Shown piece after piece: positions 49,221 through 61,332 of a stretch of DNA of 64,000 nt (within the stretch, counting starts at the first letter, position 1; each line of letters opens with the position of its first letter). Made by a program: the position numbers and the translations under genes. The DNA lies in contig CM043942.1 in the NCBI GenBank assembly GCA_014529385.2, positions 51,964,274-52,028,273 on the forward strand. The letters are read 5' to 3'. The stretch comes from Adiantum capillus-veneris. Its lineage: Eukaryota > Streptophyta > Polypodiopsida > Polypodiales > Pteridaceae. The notes beneath the pieces were generated by a model. It was not told the origin of the DNA. It did not search any database and saw nothing but the letters and a program-made list of their open reading frames with translations.

Positions 49221-49232
49221 TGGTATCAGAGC
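49221..49232 (+). other. Element E primer binding site (initiator tRNA-Met)
   Basis: TGGTATCAGAGC two bases after the LTR. Confidence 0.85.
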
Positions 49233-49289
49233 TAATGAATAATTAGAATTTTTTAATTGTATCCATTAGACCTCTATGCTAGATTTAGT

Positions 49290-49323
<34 letters not shown>

Positions 49324-50617
49324 AGCACTCAATTGATTCATATCTCTTTAGAAATGCAGCTAATTAATCTCAAGCCTAAGTATCTCTCTCTTTGGATTTT
49401 GGCAAGTCTATATGGCTACTCCCCTAGCCAATGTTTAGGGATAATAAGATTGAGCATTAAAATTTGTGTGATTTTTCTTCTTTATTAAAACTTTCTTGAT
49501 TATGTTTTGTTTCTTGCTCTTCTCGCTTTCTCCAAGCCGAGTTACCCCACTTGATTGTACTATTGAAATGCATTTGTGTGTATAGCGATTTTCCAAATGT
49601 TTCAAATGCGCAAATTTATTGTCTCATTTGGACCAAGCATTGAACAAGGAAATCTTATTAATTTTTTCATACATTTTTATGCTTGATTTCTTTACTTAAC
49701 CGTGCTCATAAATCTTTGCTTTGTGTGTGTATGCTTGTTTGTTTGTTCCCCTCTTTGTTTTATTTATTTGCTAACACTGCTCATAAACCTTTGTGTGTTG
49801 TGTGTGTGTGTGTGTGTGTGTGTTCCCCTGTTTTCTTTTTGAAAGTGTGTAGATGCATGGCTTAAAAGCCAAATGAACATTTTCTTTTGTAATGTTGTTT
49901 GAAATTCAACTACCCTTTTGCAATATACCAAGCTTGAAGGTTTTTTACTTTGAAATCAATCTCATTCAAAGCACCCCTTCCCATTGAAACCTTTTGGCAC
50001 CTTTTGGCTTTCAATTTAAAAGTCAAATTATCCAAGCCCATGCTCTTGTGCCATCAACAACTCCAACACATTAGCATCAAGAACCGTGAACAAAGTTTGC
50101 TACTTCCATGGCAAAGTCTCCATAAGCCTAAGCACAAAGCAATGTATGTCTTATCCAATCCAAAAATTACCCAAGTAGCCCCAAGCCAACAGATTTGCAT
50201 GAGCTTATTTCCACATTTTGTATAAACCTATTGCATCCATCTTTTCATATACACAAGCACTACATCCACCAAGGTGTGCCTTCACTACAACGAGAAGTAG
50301 ATATGCACCAACCCAGTTCAAAAAACCAAGTGCACCCACATATACATCAACATTAGAATCCTCCAAATTCCCAAAAATCAAGGAAGGTAATGCATAGAAG
50401 GAGGCTCATAGTTCCCTAAAGAAAGTGATGACTTGCATCTGTAAGTGTTTAAACACTTCCTCAAACCATATACTTTGTAGGTAAGACCTACACTATTTTT
50501 CTTGCATCAGATTTGATCTTTATGAGCCCTATATAGTTACTCCTTAATGTAACCTGTATTAGACTCTTTTATCAAAATCCATGCTATATCATGTAAGCTT
50601 CAGATTATGAGGGCATT
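49233..50617. other. Element E interior, non-coding
   Basis: Holds (CT)n at 49292-49322 and (GT)n at 49799-49823. No gag or pol similarity seen. A purine-rich GAGGGCATT precedes the 3' LTR. Confidence 0.65.
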
Positions 50618-50748
50618 TGTTGAGGTAATCCTATAGCTTGCACTCATGATGAGAACAAACCCTTAAGCCAAGCATGCACCATTTATGTGTATAGTCACAT
50701 TTTTCATAAGGACCCTATAAGCCTCACATGTGCCTATTTGGTATAGCC
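50618..50748 (+). repeat. Element E 3' LTR, left part
   Basis: TGTTGAGG ... GGTATAGCC. It stops at the TSD of F (TAGCC, 50744-50748); the remainder of the LTR is at 57480-57716. Confidence 0.85.
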
Positions 50749-51238
50749 TACTATAGTTGGTGGGTACACGAAGAACCTAAAAAACACACAAATATCATGC
50801 TACAAATGATAAAATCAATAGGTTCGCATACTTGGTGAGTCGCACATACGCACAATTGAGAAACAATACACGATCTGAGAGAGATAGAAAAGGAAAGAAA
50901 GAATGAGATCACATTAATGTGCACCTCCTATAGACGAATGCTACACAGGCACAGTGAGAGAGGAGAGGTCAAAAGAGAAAAGGGCACAAACACTGGGTGC
51001 AATCTCCCCCCATACAAGAGTGAGCAGTTTTCTCTTGCACATATTTACTTATAGATTTTTTGCATGCTCAAAATGATTACAAATTGTTCATCCGAACATA
51101 AAGTGACCATTGCTCATAAAAAGCACTTTAATAATGAAATATCCATAAAGTTGCTATCCTTTTGCATAGTGCATAGTTCACTTATGCTTTTATTGCATGA
51201 CAATTGTAATAAATAACTATTTATCGATTTCCATTACA
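50749..51238 (-). repeat. Element F 3' LTR
   Basis: 490 bp ending CCATTACA. Aligns end to end with 57003-57474. Confidence 0.85.
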
Positions 51239-52750
51239 TACCTTTCCGTTAGGAAGCGACCACCTTTAGTTGCTAAGTAAGGAATCTGCAAGCACCATAT
51301 TAGAGAGTTTGAGACTTTAGAGCCAATTTGAAAATCACCGATGTCTTAAAGATTTGGCCATATGGACAAATCTCAAACTTTTTTTAAAGGCCAACTCCTT
51401 CTATAAGATAGTACTTGAAAATCTCTTTTGAGCCATGATCTCAAAGCTTTGGCCATGTGTTCAAATCTTAAGCTCCTTTTGAAAGTGATTATTGGAAAAT
51501 TTCAAATTCACTAATATGGTGTTGGCCAGCAGCAAATCATACTTCAAAAATAATGGTTAAAATTATGTATAAAAAATATCATGGAACAAAATAAAAAGCC
51601 ATAAACTGAAACAAATGAATTTGCTTATGCCTACCGTCATCCACATGCTGTATATTATAATGTCCCATACCACGAGAATAGACAGTATATGTCATATGTC
51701 TGAATGTATGTAGATATCATTCGTCACAACCATTGTTACATAATCAAATTTCATTAATTCAATGTATACTATTGAAATCATATGATCATAAACCAAATTC
51801 AAAAATCCAACTCCAACTCCAACACCAAATCCAAATCCAAATCACGTTCATTATATACCTGGGTAACAAAATCATACTAGGGGCAGTGGTGGACAATCAC
51901 TGCAACATGATTTTGTAATCAATGTTCCCTAAATCAACGAATCAATACTAATCAAGCGTGCTACCTAAATCAGTGAATATGCACTTGTGCTACCTAAACC
52001 GACAAATTTGCACTAGTAATGTTTAAGCTAGAGAATCTATTGTTTGCTGGTATGCTGCCTAAATAAGCAAATCTGCACTCATGCTACCTAAATCGATGGA
52101 TCTACACGGATAATTGGTGTTGCCTAAATTGGACAATCTACACTAAGATGAACATTTACACACTGCCTAAATGCAAATATGTGTGCACACGACCAATGGA
52201 CTAAGCAAGGCATAAAAGACAAAACATTGACTACCTTTTTGTCATCAAATTGGAGTATATTTTATTTGACATCACCTTAGCTCATGTGAGTAGCTTTTAA
52301 AGTTGTGTGGTGGTATTCTCCATTGTTGTAAAAGTCCAAAACTACCTGAGTGTAGCTCCTTAGGTATATCTACAACAAAATCACTTAAAACAAGTAAACA
52401 AAGTGAGCATTTATCAAACGAGTAAAATAAATTGAGGGATTGTTGTATAAGAAGACGTTTTAAGAGGTGGTGCATAATGTTGTGCTAAGTGACTACGTAA
52501 AAGAAAAACCAAAAAAAGAAGAGAACTTACCTTGTTTTTGTTCAACCTAGTCACAAATTATCCCACTCATTAGTGAGAATGATCTTGTATGATGTATAGA
52601 CTTATAACGATCATTAAACTAGCACATGTAAGAGGTTTTTGAAGCCTGAGATTTGGTATAGTTTGTCGTGCTTAGCTCTTTTATAATATGCATTGTTTGA
52701 GTAGGAAAACAAGTTTTGACAATGATTCTAAGTTACTTCAACTCATGTGT
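51239..52750. repeat. Element F interior, minisatellite-bearing, no gene
   Basis: From about 51905 to 52180 a degenerate unit of about 28-35 bp (GCTACCTAAATCGACAAATC-like) repeats six or seven times. No coding frame is recognisable. Confidence 0.6.
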
Positions 52751-53960
52751 TTAGATATACATGATGGCAATAAGAATCTTGATCACCATGCATCCTACAC
52801 TCCATATATCTACATGACGTACATAATTGTCTCCTATTATAACTTTTGGTGCCATCCAAAAAATAGACTCTTTGATGGATTTGCAAGCATCAGTTATTGT
52901 GTCCTCATGAAATGTTTTAGATACTCCAAAGCAGCCAATTTCACAAAAACATTAGAATCAACAAGCATGTTTCCAGCTTTGATATCTCTATGAAAACTTT
53001 TTTTCTTATGAAGATACTCAAGACCAAGAAGTAATTGTGTTTTGTAGACAGGAACAAGAGACTCACTAAATGTGCCAAATCTTTCTAGCATGCTTTGAAT
53101 AGATCCGCTAAAAAACATCGTCCAAAAATATATAAAGAACACTGCCTCTTCATCTTTGTCCATATCTATGTAACCAACAATATGTTTGTGTCTTATCTCT
53201 TTATATAACGAGATTTCTCTTTCTAGACAAGTCATGTAAAAAGCTTTCTCTTCATCATTAGTCATGTTTTGAAACTTCAAATGTTTCATTGGCATAAGCT
53301 CTCCAATGGATTGATTGATGCCACAAAACAACGGTCTCTAGATGCTGCAAGAGCTGCAAGTATCAAGGGGAGCCTTTGCATGTCTATCCCATCACCACAA
53401 ACATCAAAACCACACTTGAGGACCTGATGCATGCTTTGAGCTTCTTGTGATGCAATGGCCTCTTCTCATAGTCTACCAATTGCCAATGGTGGCAACTGAG
53501 CAGAGCCACTTGACGTTCCTGATGCATTAGTGAGATATCTCATGTCATTGTGCGAGGCATCTGGATAGCCAAGTGATGAGCTGGATGTGGAAGAGTAAAA
53601 TGTTGAGAGGAGATTTTGATTGCCCCCTAGAGGAAATGAACATGCCATCAAAGCATTGTTGAGAGATCTTTCTAATGTTTTGGTCATTGCATCTAATGAC
53701 TAAGCATGATTCAGTGGAGACAAAGTCCACTCTAGTGTGTGGCCTTTGAGCTTCAAAAGAGACTTCTCTAATTGTCTCTTGTTAATTAAGTGTTGAGGCA
53801 CGGGCAGGAGATGTTGGCCTGCCATGCCATGCTAGAGGGGAGCCCAAACCTTTAGCCATTGAGCTTGGACTCTTTGCCGCATTTGAATCAGAGACATTTT
53901 TGTCCTTGTCTAATAAATGCTGCATGATCTTGAGTAAAAGACTTCACAATCAGCTCACAT
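52751..53960 (-). pseudogene. Captured MAP kinase kinase kinase fragment (ANP/NPK1-like)
   Basis: Read on the minus strand from 53960 down. A Ser/Pro-rich N-terminal regulatory region comes first (SPSSMAKGLGSPLAWHGRP, and further on STSSSSLGYPDASHNDMRYL), broken by stops. The kinase domain follows from about 53331: GINQSIGELMPMKHLKF (VAIK-type Lys), LEREISLYKEIRHKHIVGYI (alpha-C Glu and H-x-N-I-V motif), GSIQSMLERFGTF, QLLLGLEYLHKKKSFHRDIK (HRD) and NMLVDSNVFVKLA. The DFG motif is missing at the expected place. After a frameshift it resumes at 52900 with SIFWMAPKVIIGDNY (APE region, here APK) and VDIWSVGCMVI. The glycine loop is not readable. About 1.2 kb without visible introns suggests capture of a spliced transcript. 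Loss of DFG and several stops rule out activity. Confidence 0.85.
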
Positions 53961-56900
53961 ACATCATCTTCTCCTCTAAGAAAATCTAGGCAAAGGAAAT
54001 ACCTCAACTCTATTTGAGCTCATTTTTCACGGGCAAGTTCCTTCAATTTACAACCTCAAAACCTATCAATATAGATTTCAGATTTATCCTTCAATGTAAT
54101 CAAAACCACAAAATCAAACATTGTGTATATGTAACCTGGCTTTATTAGTTATTGTCAAAAGCCCTTTTATCAATAACTCAATTATTAAATTACCTAGCTT
54201 ATGAATTATTAGGCAACTTAGAAAACAATAGCCTCTTTTTTACCTTGAAACCATATAGTTTACACTTGCATCATGAGAAACCTTCAAGATGCATGAGTAT
54301 AGGATGTTTACAAATCATTTTCCCATCTTGTGCATACGGTGGAGGCAAGAGGCAAAAAGGGGATGGCTAAAAGAGGGGCATATGAGAGGTTGGTCAGTCA
54401 AGAGAATATATCCAAGTATAAGTGGGAGTTGAGCATTGGACATAGTTTAAAAATTTGACGTGATAGATAAGTGTGGTTAAGGAGGACGGGTTAATGTCCC
54501 ATTCATGATTTGACAACACTAATCCTAATTAATATAGAGAATGCTTAAGAACACAAAATGACAAAAATTGGTCAAGTTCTCAATGTAGCATCAAGTTACA
54601 TTTTCTGTGAGCATAGAAATGAGCTCAATATATAGGAGAAGAAGTGGTAGGTTGAGTGACATCATCAATGAGGTGTGAGAGATCATTCAAATTAACCAAA
54701 GAGGAGAGTACAAGTTGAAAACTCATGTACACCTTTTTGGGGCTGTTTTGGCCTATCTATTGGCTCCATTATGCAGTGGAAAGGTGCTAGAAAGGTCCAT
54801 GGGTCATGCATACATATGTGGGAATCATTTTGGATATGTAATCATGCATGTGGACTAAGGGAGAGTTTACTAGGGGCATAAGTTAGGTTTGCCCCATCAT
54901 GAAGCTTTAATGCATAAAACGCTAATCACGACTAGTGAGCAATGAGGTGGAAGGCCTCATGGTGTGTAAACCACACCCTACCATCCCATAAGGAATTAGA
55001 CACATTACATTGTAAACAATCTGATCTCTCATTTTCAATAGGATCTCAAGAAGGTGTCTCCTCATAAATGTTATACACCTAAAGAATTTTAGTTGGATCA
55101 ATATACTTGCTCATCATTAGATTGCGCTAATCATTTTCAACTATTGCAATAGGAATGGAAGAAAAAGATGAATTTTGAAAGAAGAGACCAACTTTACTTC
55201 AATGTTTTTCAACTCTTGGGTCTGTTCTATCTTGCTTGTATTGCTTTGCATTCTCGGGGAGAAAAATGCTACGCGTATAAAATCTTGTCATCATTTGGTT
55301 ATGCAATCAAAAAACATTAGAAGCAGATGCTATGTGCACATGCATGCAAAGTAGAATCAAGAAAATGGATAAGTAGGGCATTTAGGCATCTTTGCACATG
55401 TAAATTTATATTTGTGATAGCAGGACAAGCCACAAATTTCCTATTATATGGTAGTTTGCAATTGTTGCCCTTCCATCAAACAACTTGCACTTGTCTAAAA
55501 TCTCAAGCAACAGATGTAGCCCTCCTATGCGCATGTGTAAGGCCATCGCTTTCTTAAAATGATGATGATGGTCAAGAAGACCCGCATTTCCTCACACTGC
55601 AAGGGTCGTAGCTATCTATTGTTTTTTTCCCGTCTCTCTCCACCATGATCATCAGCACACCCACAACGTAGAGAAAAACCAGGTTATGTGTGTGCCAGTC
55701 CTACGGTGATATCATGTGGAAAATGGGGCGCAAAGCAGTGCGAGTGCTACTGGGTAGGCAACTGGAGTCAAAGGAGAGTTGGTAGAAAGGAAGAGAGAGC
55801 GAGAGATATATATAGAGGCAATTCTTTTTCTTTTGCATGAGTGCTTAGCGACCCTTTTTTATTAAACTGATAGTCATTGTCTTTGGGATAACGGCTGAGC
55901 AAAAGGTTGGCATGCCCTAATTTTAGCAGGCTACGAACTCACGAGCTCAAACCGCTCTTTGTTGTTGTCAATTTCTTGCCTACCACCACAACGTTTTTGT
56001 TTGCATGGGTGGAATGGGTGGTGGGCTACATGGGTATGTGCCTCCCATGCACATTGTCGGGCTATTGCCGCTATTGTGTTGACGACTATGGAGCTAACAA
56101 ACAACCACCGCCGAATAAGGCCCACCCTACTATCACCATCAAACAATAAAGATGTCCATTGTGGGGTGGTCAAAGAGTGCATTGGTTTGATGCTACTACA
56201 ACCTTGGTAATGGTTGCCCCTTACCTTACTAGAGCACGATAATACTGGCCCCTTAGTCTATTACTCCATCATGCCTACTCCGCTTCATATGTTGAGTTTG
56301 CCGAGTGATGGGTTTTATCAAGATGCTACACAGGTCCTTCAAATTTTGAGACTTTGTAGTCACTTGGGGTTGTTTCCCATATCCATTAGATCTTTAATGA
56401 AACTCATTCAAAAAAATTCTTGAGGTCTCTTAGGATTGTGTCTACAATGTTAAATTTTCTCCAATTCTTCTTCTATCCATCCTTCTTCTTACATCTCACC
56501 ATGCCTTCTTCTTCTACTTCTCTTGGAATTGGTCTCTTGGGAGCCAAGGTAAGGATTAACTAAGCCTCCGTTGATATGAAGAACTTCTTCTTGTACTATA
56601 CACATCCTCAATCTAATGACATATTCTTCTTAATCATATCTAGCCTCATGTCCATCTTACCACTGTTTTAACAAGCTATATCAATATCTATCGAGCGCTA
56701 ACTGAGGTATTAGCAATAATTAGATTTTACTCAATATATAAAATATCATAATTTTTATATCCTATTAGGATAACTTTCACCGATTACAAATTAATGAAGG
56801 ATTAAACATTGAGGCATCCAAAGATTTACAAGAAACAGGTAACATGAAAGAGGAATAAAACAAAAATATTTAAATTAACCAAAAAATAATTATGTAAGTG

Positions 56901-56987
56901 CACTCGGCTCTAGTGCATAATTGTATCCTTGTTCAAATGCCAATTTTCGGATCTCTTTGATCGATTGTTAACAAGATCATAGCCTTG
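53961..56987. other. Element F 5' interior, no supported gene
   Basis: AT-rich sequence with only short frames. A CT-rich patch lies at about 56455-56530. I find no gag, RT or integrase motif on either strand. Confidence 0.6.
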
Positions 56988-57002
56988 TTGCTTTGATACC
57001 AC
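56988..57002 (-). other. Element F primer binding site
   Basis: The minus strand reads GTGGTATCAAAGCAA, the initiator-Met PBS with one change (AAAGC for AGAGC). Confidence 0.75.
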
Positions 57003-57474
57003 TGTTGTAGTCAAGTGCACAGAGGGCCTGCAAAATACACAAATAGCATGTTGCAGACAATTGAATCAACATATCTGCATACTTGGCAAAATGCACATAT
57101 GTACAAATAGTACACGATTTGAGAGAGAGAGAGAGAAGTAGGAGAGCACATGCAGGCACATCTCCGATAGCGGAGTGCTACACAGGCACGTTGAGAGAGG
57201 AGATGTGAGAAGAGAAAAGAAGGACACAGACATTGGGTGCAATCCCCCCCCCCGGTGCAAGAGTGAGCATTTTCCTCTTGCACATATTTACTTACAAATT
57301 TCTTGAATGCTTAAAATGATTACAAATTGTCTGCCCACACATAAAGTGACCATAGCTCATAAAGAGCACTTTAATAATGAAATATCCATAAACTTGCTAT
57401 CCTTTTGCATAGTCCATAATTCACTTATTCTTTTGCCACCTGCAATAAATAATTATCTATAAATTTTCATTACA
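57003..57474 (-). repeat. Element F 5' LTR
   Basis: TGTTGTAG ... TCATTACA, 472 bp, including a short (GA)n at about 57119-57135. Confidence 0.88.
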
Positions 57475-57479
57475 TAGCC

Positions 57480-57716
57480 CACATGCTACTTGACATTTTT
57501 CCACATATGGTGTATATCACTTTTCATCATTTATTGCCACCTTTCATTATAAGGCCACCATGCTTAACTTGTAATTCACTCTCATTTTGATCAATCAAGC
57601 AAGTTTATTTCCTTTTACATTTATATTTTCTCTAAATACTTATTGCTAATTGCTATGATGAATCTTTTTATTATGATGAATGCCTCGTTGGTCTATCCAC
57701 CGTAAGCATTTTAATT
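57480..57716 (+). repeat. Element E 3' LTR, right part
   Basis: Continues the LTR cut at 50748. CCACATGCTACTTGAC ... GATGAATGCCTCG matches 48990-49200. The exact end is uncertain. Confidence 0.8.
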
Positions 57717-57859
57717 ACTTCTAAATTAAACCATATCACATAAGGTGATTTGGAATAATCGATAACAATCTCGTAAGTATTTCATTACCCAACATACTCA
57801 AATTTTGTGTCAAACAAGTGATAAATGTATTATATCTTATGATTTGCCTTGGTCAAGTA

Positions 57860-58115
57860 CACAAATTTGCTAATTTAGGCAGTGTACAAGCGTCAACATG
57901 GTGTCAATTCACCAATTTAAGCAACACCAAATTATTTAGTGCAAATCTACTAGTTTAGGTAATGCTAGTGCAGATTGCCAATTAGATAGTACAACCATAA
58001 ATATAGATCCACCGATTTAGATAGCATTAGTGTAGATTCATCATTTTACACAGTACGCCATAAATGTAGGTTCAGTAGTTTAAGTAATGTAAATGTAGAT
58101 CTATCAGTTTTGGCA
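57860..58115. repeat. Degenerate minisatellite, inverted copy of the one in element F
   Basis: A unit like GTGTAGATTCATCGATTTAG recurs seven or eight times. Its reverse complement resembles the 51905-52180 array. Confidence 0.65.
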
Positions 58116-58639
58116 CCTCAAAATAATCACCTTCCAGAATTTGCTACTCTGATGCACCTAAATTTGCAAAGCTGATCTATCAAGTAACATAGACATGAAA
58201 TAGTTTTACAGTCAATCAGTAAATTTGCTATCTATAAGCATTGCCAAACTCAATTATGCTAAATTTGGAATTTAGAAAGTAGACCATGACATTTGCAGCA
58301 AGGATTATGGAACCAAGCTAAATCGATCTTTTACTTAGTCAAATTTTAGCTACAAGATAATTTTGAAAATTTTATAGCTTCGTCCTATTCTCCTCCACGA
58401 CATTGCAATGATACAAGACCTTCACTCCAACTGCAATACCACTTGAAGAGTGCGCAATGTGTGTGGAGTGCAAGGGAGAAGAAGATCAGACATGAGCACA
58501 ATGTGGTTGGAGCTCTCGGTGAGGATTTGGAATTACTTTATAACTCCTTATTGTTCTATATGATTAAAAGAATAGATAAGGTTAGTATGGTCAATGTGAT
58601 GGGTGTCCGGCTAGATGGCCTGAACCTTAACACTTGCAA
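58116..58639. other. No supported gene
   Basis: One short frame (58443-58646) without recognisable similarity; it overlaps the start of the next retroelement fragment. Confidence 0.5.
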
Positions 58640-59015
58640 ATGTTAATTAAGTGCTAGAGGATATGCTAAGAACCTACATTAGCGTGAAACAATTCAATTG
58701 GGAAGATTACCTCTCTAGTTTGGAGTTTGTTAATATGATGCAAATCATATTACGATTAAGTTTAATCCCTTCATGCTTATGAACGATTTTCAACCTCTAT
58801 CACCAATTATGGTGGGGTTGGTTAATGATGAGGCATTTCAACAAGTCAAGGACTTTGTCCATAATCATATGGATATATTGAATATTTCTCGTCGATAAGA
58901 TAGATACAAGAACTCTGCTAATGTGACATGTCAACAAGTCACTTTCACAAAAAGTTCAAAAGAGGTATTCTTGCGTGTTCTAAAAACTTTAGAAAGTCTA
59001 ATGTTGATTATTTTT
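58640..59015 (+). pseudogene. Ty3/gypsy integrase C-terminal fragment
   Basis: Frames with shifts read LRTYISVKQFNWEDYLSSLEF, then PFMLMNDFQPLSPIMVGL, QQVKDFVHNHMDIL and KEVFLRV. This follows the order of the plant gypsy integrase core end: W..YL...EF.YN, then P....G..P, then the helical region and V.L.V. No catalytic D or E is included. It is an isolated piece with no LTR that I can pair. Confidence 0.72.
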
Positions 59016-59876
59016 TTAGTTACCTCTTGTGGGACGTGCGTCTAACCTCACTCCTATCTTATTGCAGATTTAGCGAGAACCACGAATAATTGTCAATCCA
59101 TGGGATGAAGCTGACTCGACTAGTGCATGGAGGCTACAAGAGGGTGTCAATCTCTTGGAAAACAACTAACAACTCACATCTAACTCAAGCTACACTCAAA
59201 TGACCGAAATCACCAAGAGCCAATCGCTCATCGGCAAACAATTCACATCCATTACAGCATCAAATGACATCCAAACGTAATGAAACTTTTAGGACAAGTC
59301 TATAAGACCTATGCACACATGCCTATGGTCTCAAATCCCACTTTCGATGAAGTGCAAAAAACGCGATTATTAACAATAGTGAGATTTTGACCTAGTTGTT
59401 TTCGACCCAGAATGCATCTAAATGCTTAGCAATAATGCCCCAATACCCCGCCTATACTTAGTTATTGATTTAAGAGTGTAAATTCCTAGTTATGATGAAA
59501 TTAGGCCGTGGGTCAACGATGCCAAAAGCTACGAAATACCGTGAAATGCTTACGCCAATGCGTAGAGCTCTCACCTACGTTTGCAACGCAACAGACGCGA
59601 CTGCAATGTGACAACCGGGGAGGGAGTAGGAAGTGGGAGAGTGCAAGAAGTGAGCACCGTTAGCTCACGCTGTGTATTTCTTATCCAAAATCTTATAAAA
59701 ATATTACAAAAGTTGGCTTTTATACCTTAGCCAAGGTTTTTGGTGGTCAAAACTAATAATCTAGGAAGCTTGTAGCCCCGGCTCATCAATTACAAAGTTA
59801 TCTGTGAAGTAGGAGTTACAATATTCTCGATTTATCAAAATAATAAATATTTTTACAATGATGAGAGCTCCAAAAA
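59016..59876. other. No supported gene
   Basis: May include the 3' flank of the integrase fragment. No coding frame or repeat recognised. Confidence 0.5.
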
Positions 59877-60867
59877 ATGTTGTTCGAGCTAGATTTTAAT
59901 GTCCGAGTTATGTTGCTGCTAGCATTCCCCCCCTCCTCGCCTGTGTTGTCCCTTGACACAACTTTATGGGCTGAGGTAGTCTTCAGGCTTACAAGACTGA
60001 CAAGGCGGTCTTTGAGTGCTTGTAAAGCTTTCTCGTATCTGAGGCATCACTCTTTTTCTAGGACTTGCAAAAACTGCATGGTGATCTTCTGTTTTAGTTC
60101 TATGGCAAAGTAGCCGACGAACCTAGATGTCAAGTTATTGATTACTGGTCCAAAAATTTTAGTCCACCATGTAAAAAATCATGTATAGAAGGCTTCTTCA
60201 AAGGCGAGTATATTTCTTGACGGCAAGAACATACACCTTGTGTAGAAGCCGTAGAGAACCTCCTCTGAAGGTTGTCCGCTCAAATCATAGCAATGACATC
60301 CATGGTACTCCTGCCTGCTCCGGCTTATGAAATGCTTGAATACATGTGCGCAGCATTTTGCAAATTTTATAGAGCATGGCACAGGAGAGGTCCGGTACAC
60401 TCTTGAAAAAATTTATGACGCCTGTGAGGATTTTCACCATGTACTCCTCTGTGCTGACTTGACCCTACTCTGGAGCTGGCAGTTTGGGGTAGTTTAGCCA
60501 GGTTGGTCTTTTATTTGTTAGTGCTTCATGTGCTTGCCAAGTCCTTACTCTTGGTACAGGACAAAAGTAGGGTCTTTTTGAAGGTTTGCAGGTGCTCTTG
60601 TGAACAGAATCAGATACCTCGGATTCTTGTTCAACCAGCTCTTCCGCCACTTTGGGTGGTCATTTTTGCACCTTCTTGCTGCATCTCTTTAAATAGTCTC
60701 TCTTTCACCTGTAGCAGATCTACTTTGATCAAAGGGTATGGCAATACTTGTTGATGCCATTGTGCATTTATTTGGTTGGGAGTGAGTTGAGTGACATTGA
60801 TAGAATGAAGAACTCTCAACTCCCAATCCATAGCTGCTTTCCACTCTACATCTACCTCCTTGATCAT
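59877..60867 (-). pseudogene. Degenerate coding region of unknown family
   Basis: Three minus-strand stretches look like genuine protein broken by stops and shifts. They are MIKEVDVEWKAAMDWELRVL and LPYPLIKVDLLQVKERLFKE (60867-60631), RSRQEYHGCHCYD (60400-60179), and KIFGPVINNLTSRFVGYFAI with LRYEKALQALKDRLVSL (about 60160-59960). Helical, amphipathic composition, no catalytic motif recognised. It could be an uncharacterised host protein or the gag of a lineage I do not know. Confidence 0.4.
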
Positions 60868-61308
60868 CTATTATTTTAATCCATCCTCTTCAACTTTACA
60901 TAGATTTACTATTGGCGTTGTCATGCAACTCCACTCACATGCAAAGAAAGATACCAGAAAAATGCACATTAAGTTTGTTTGAAGCTTATATGTTTAATGA
61001 ACAGTGATTAAGGGTTGGTTGCAAGTCGAGTTCAAATGCGGCTGAAAGGGCCAAAACATGCCTTACTGATGCTAAAAAGTGTTATGCTTGAAGTGAACAC
61101 GGATGGGGTATTGTGCTCTTAAAATGCAGTGCTCGATGTGCTCTACTGGCCTGTCTTTACGGCTCGTCGATTGGAGCTACGATGAAGAAGTTATGGCAGT
61201 TTAAAGTTCAAGTCGATTGCAGATCCGTGCCAGATTGGGCAACAGCAGCAGCTGGCAGAATAAAAATGAAATGAATGCATCGGGCTGAGGTGCTCACTTT
61301 GTGGAGGA
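60868..61308. other. No supported gene
   Basis: Nothing recognised on either strand before the palindrome at 61309. Confidence 0.5.
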
Positions 61309-61332
61309 CCCATTAGCGACGTCGCTAATGGG
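61309..61332. repeat. Perfect 24-bp palindrome
   Basis: CCCATTAGCGAC followed by its exact reverse complement, centre GACGTC. It lies about 840 bp upstream of a gag start, with a TATA-like CATAAAAAGA near 61369. It may be in the U3 part of the element's LTR. Confidence 0.9.

Larger units (their letters stand above)
50749..57474 (-). mobile_element. Element F: pol-less LTR element with captured MAPKKK, TSD TAGCC
   Basis: LTRs at 50749-51238 and 57003-57474 are flanked by perfect TSD TAGCC (50744-50748 and 57475-57479). The minus strand at the right LTR has a PBS. The left LTR starts TACTATAG where the right has TGTTGTAG, so its terminal TG is mutated. LTR divergence is visibly greater than in D, so F is older than D. 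The 5.8-kb interior shows no gag or pol domain, but carries a kinase gene fragment in the element's own sense orientation. Confidence 0.88.
48835..57716 (+). mobile_element. Element E: pol-less copia-type LTR element, split by element F
   Basis: The 5' LTR is 48835 to about 49218. A second copy starts at 50618 and is interrupted at 50748 by element F, resuming at 57480 and ending about 57716. An initiator-Met PBS follows the first LTR. The own interior is only about 1.4 kb and has no coding domain, so E is non-autonomous. The outer target duplication could not be confirmed (ACTAG on the left, no clear match on the right). Confidence 0.82.

Noticed and set aside
55907..56210. Overlapping open frames of 80-83 codons on both strands within element F
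   Set aside because: No motif, no supporting context, and mutual overlap suggests chance openness in a locally GC-richer patch.
48830..57721. Target site duplication ACTAG for element E
   Set aside because: The right flank reads ACTTC at the best position; three of five matches is not enough to claim it.
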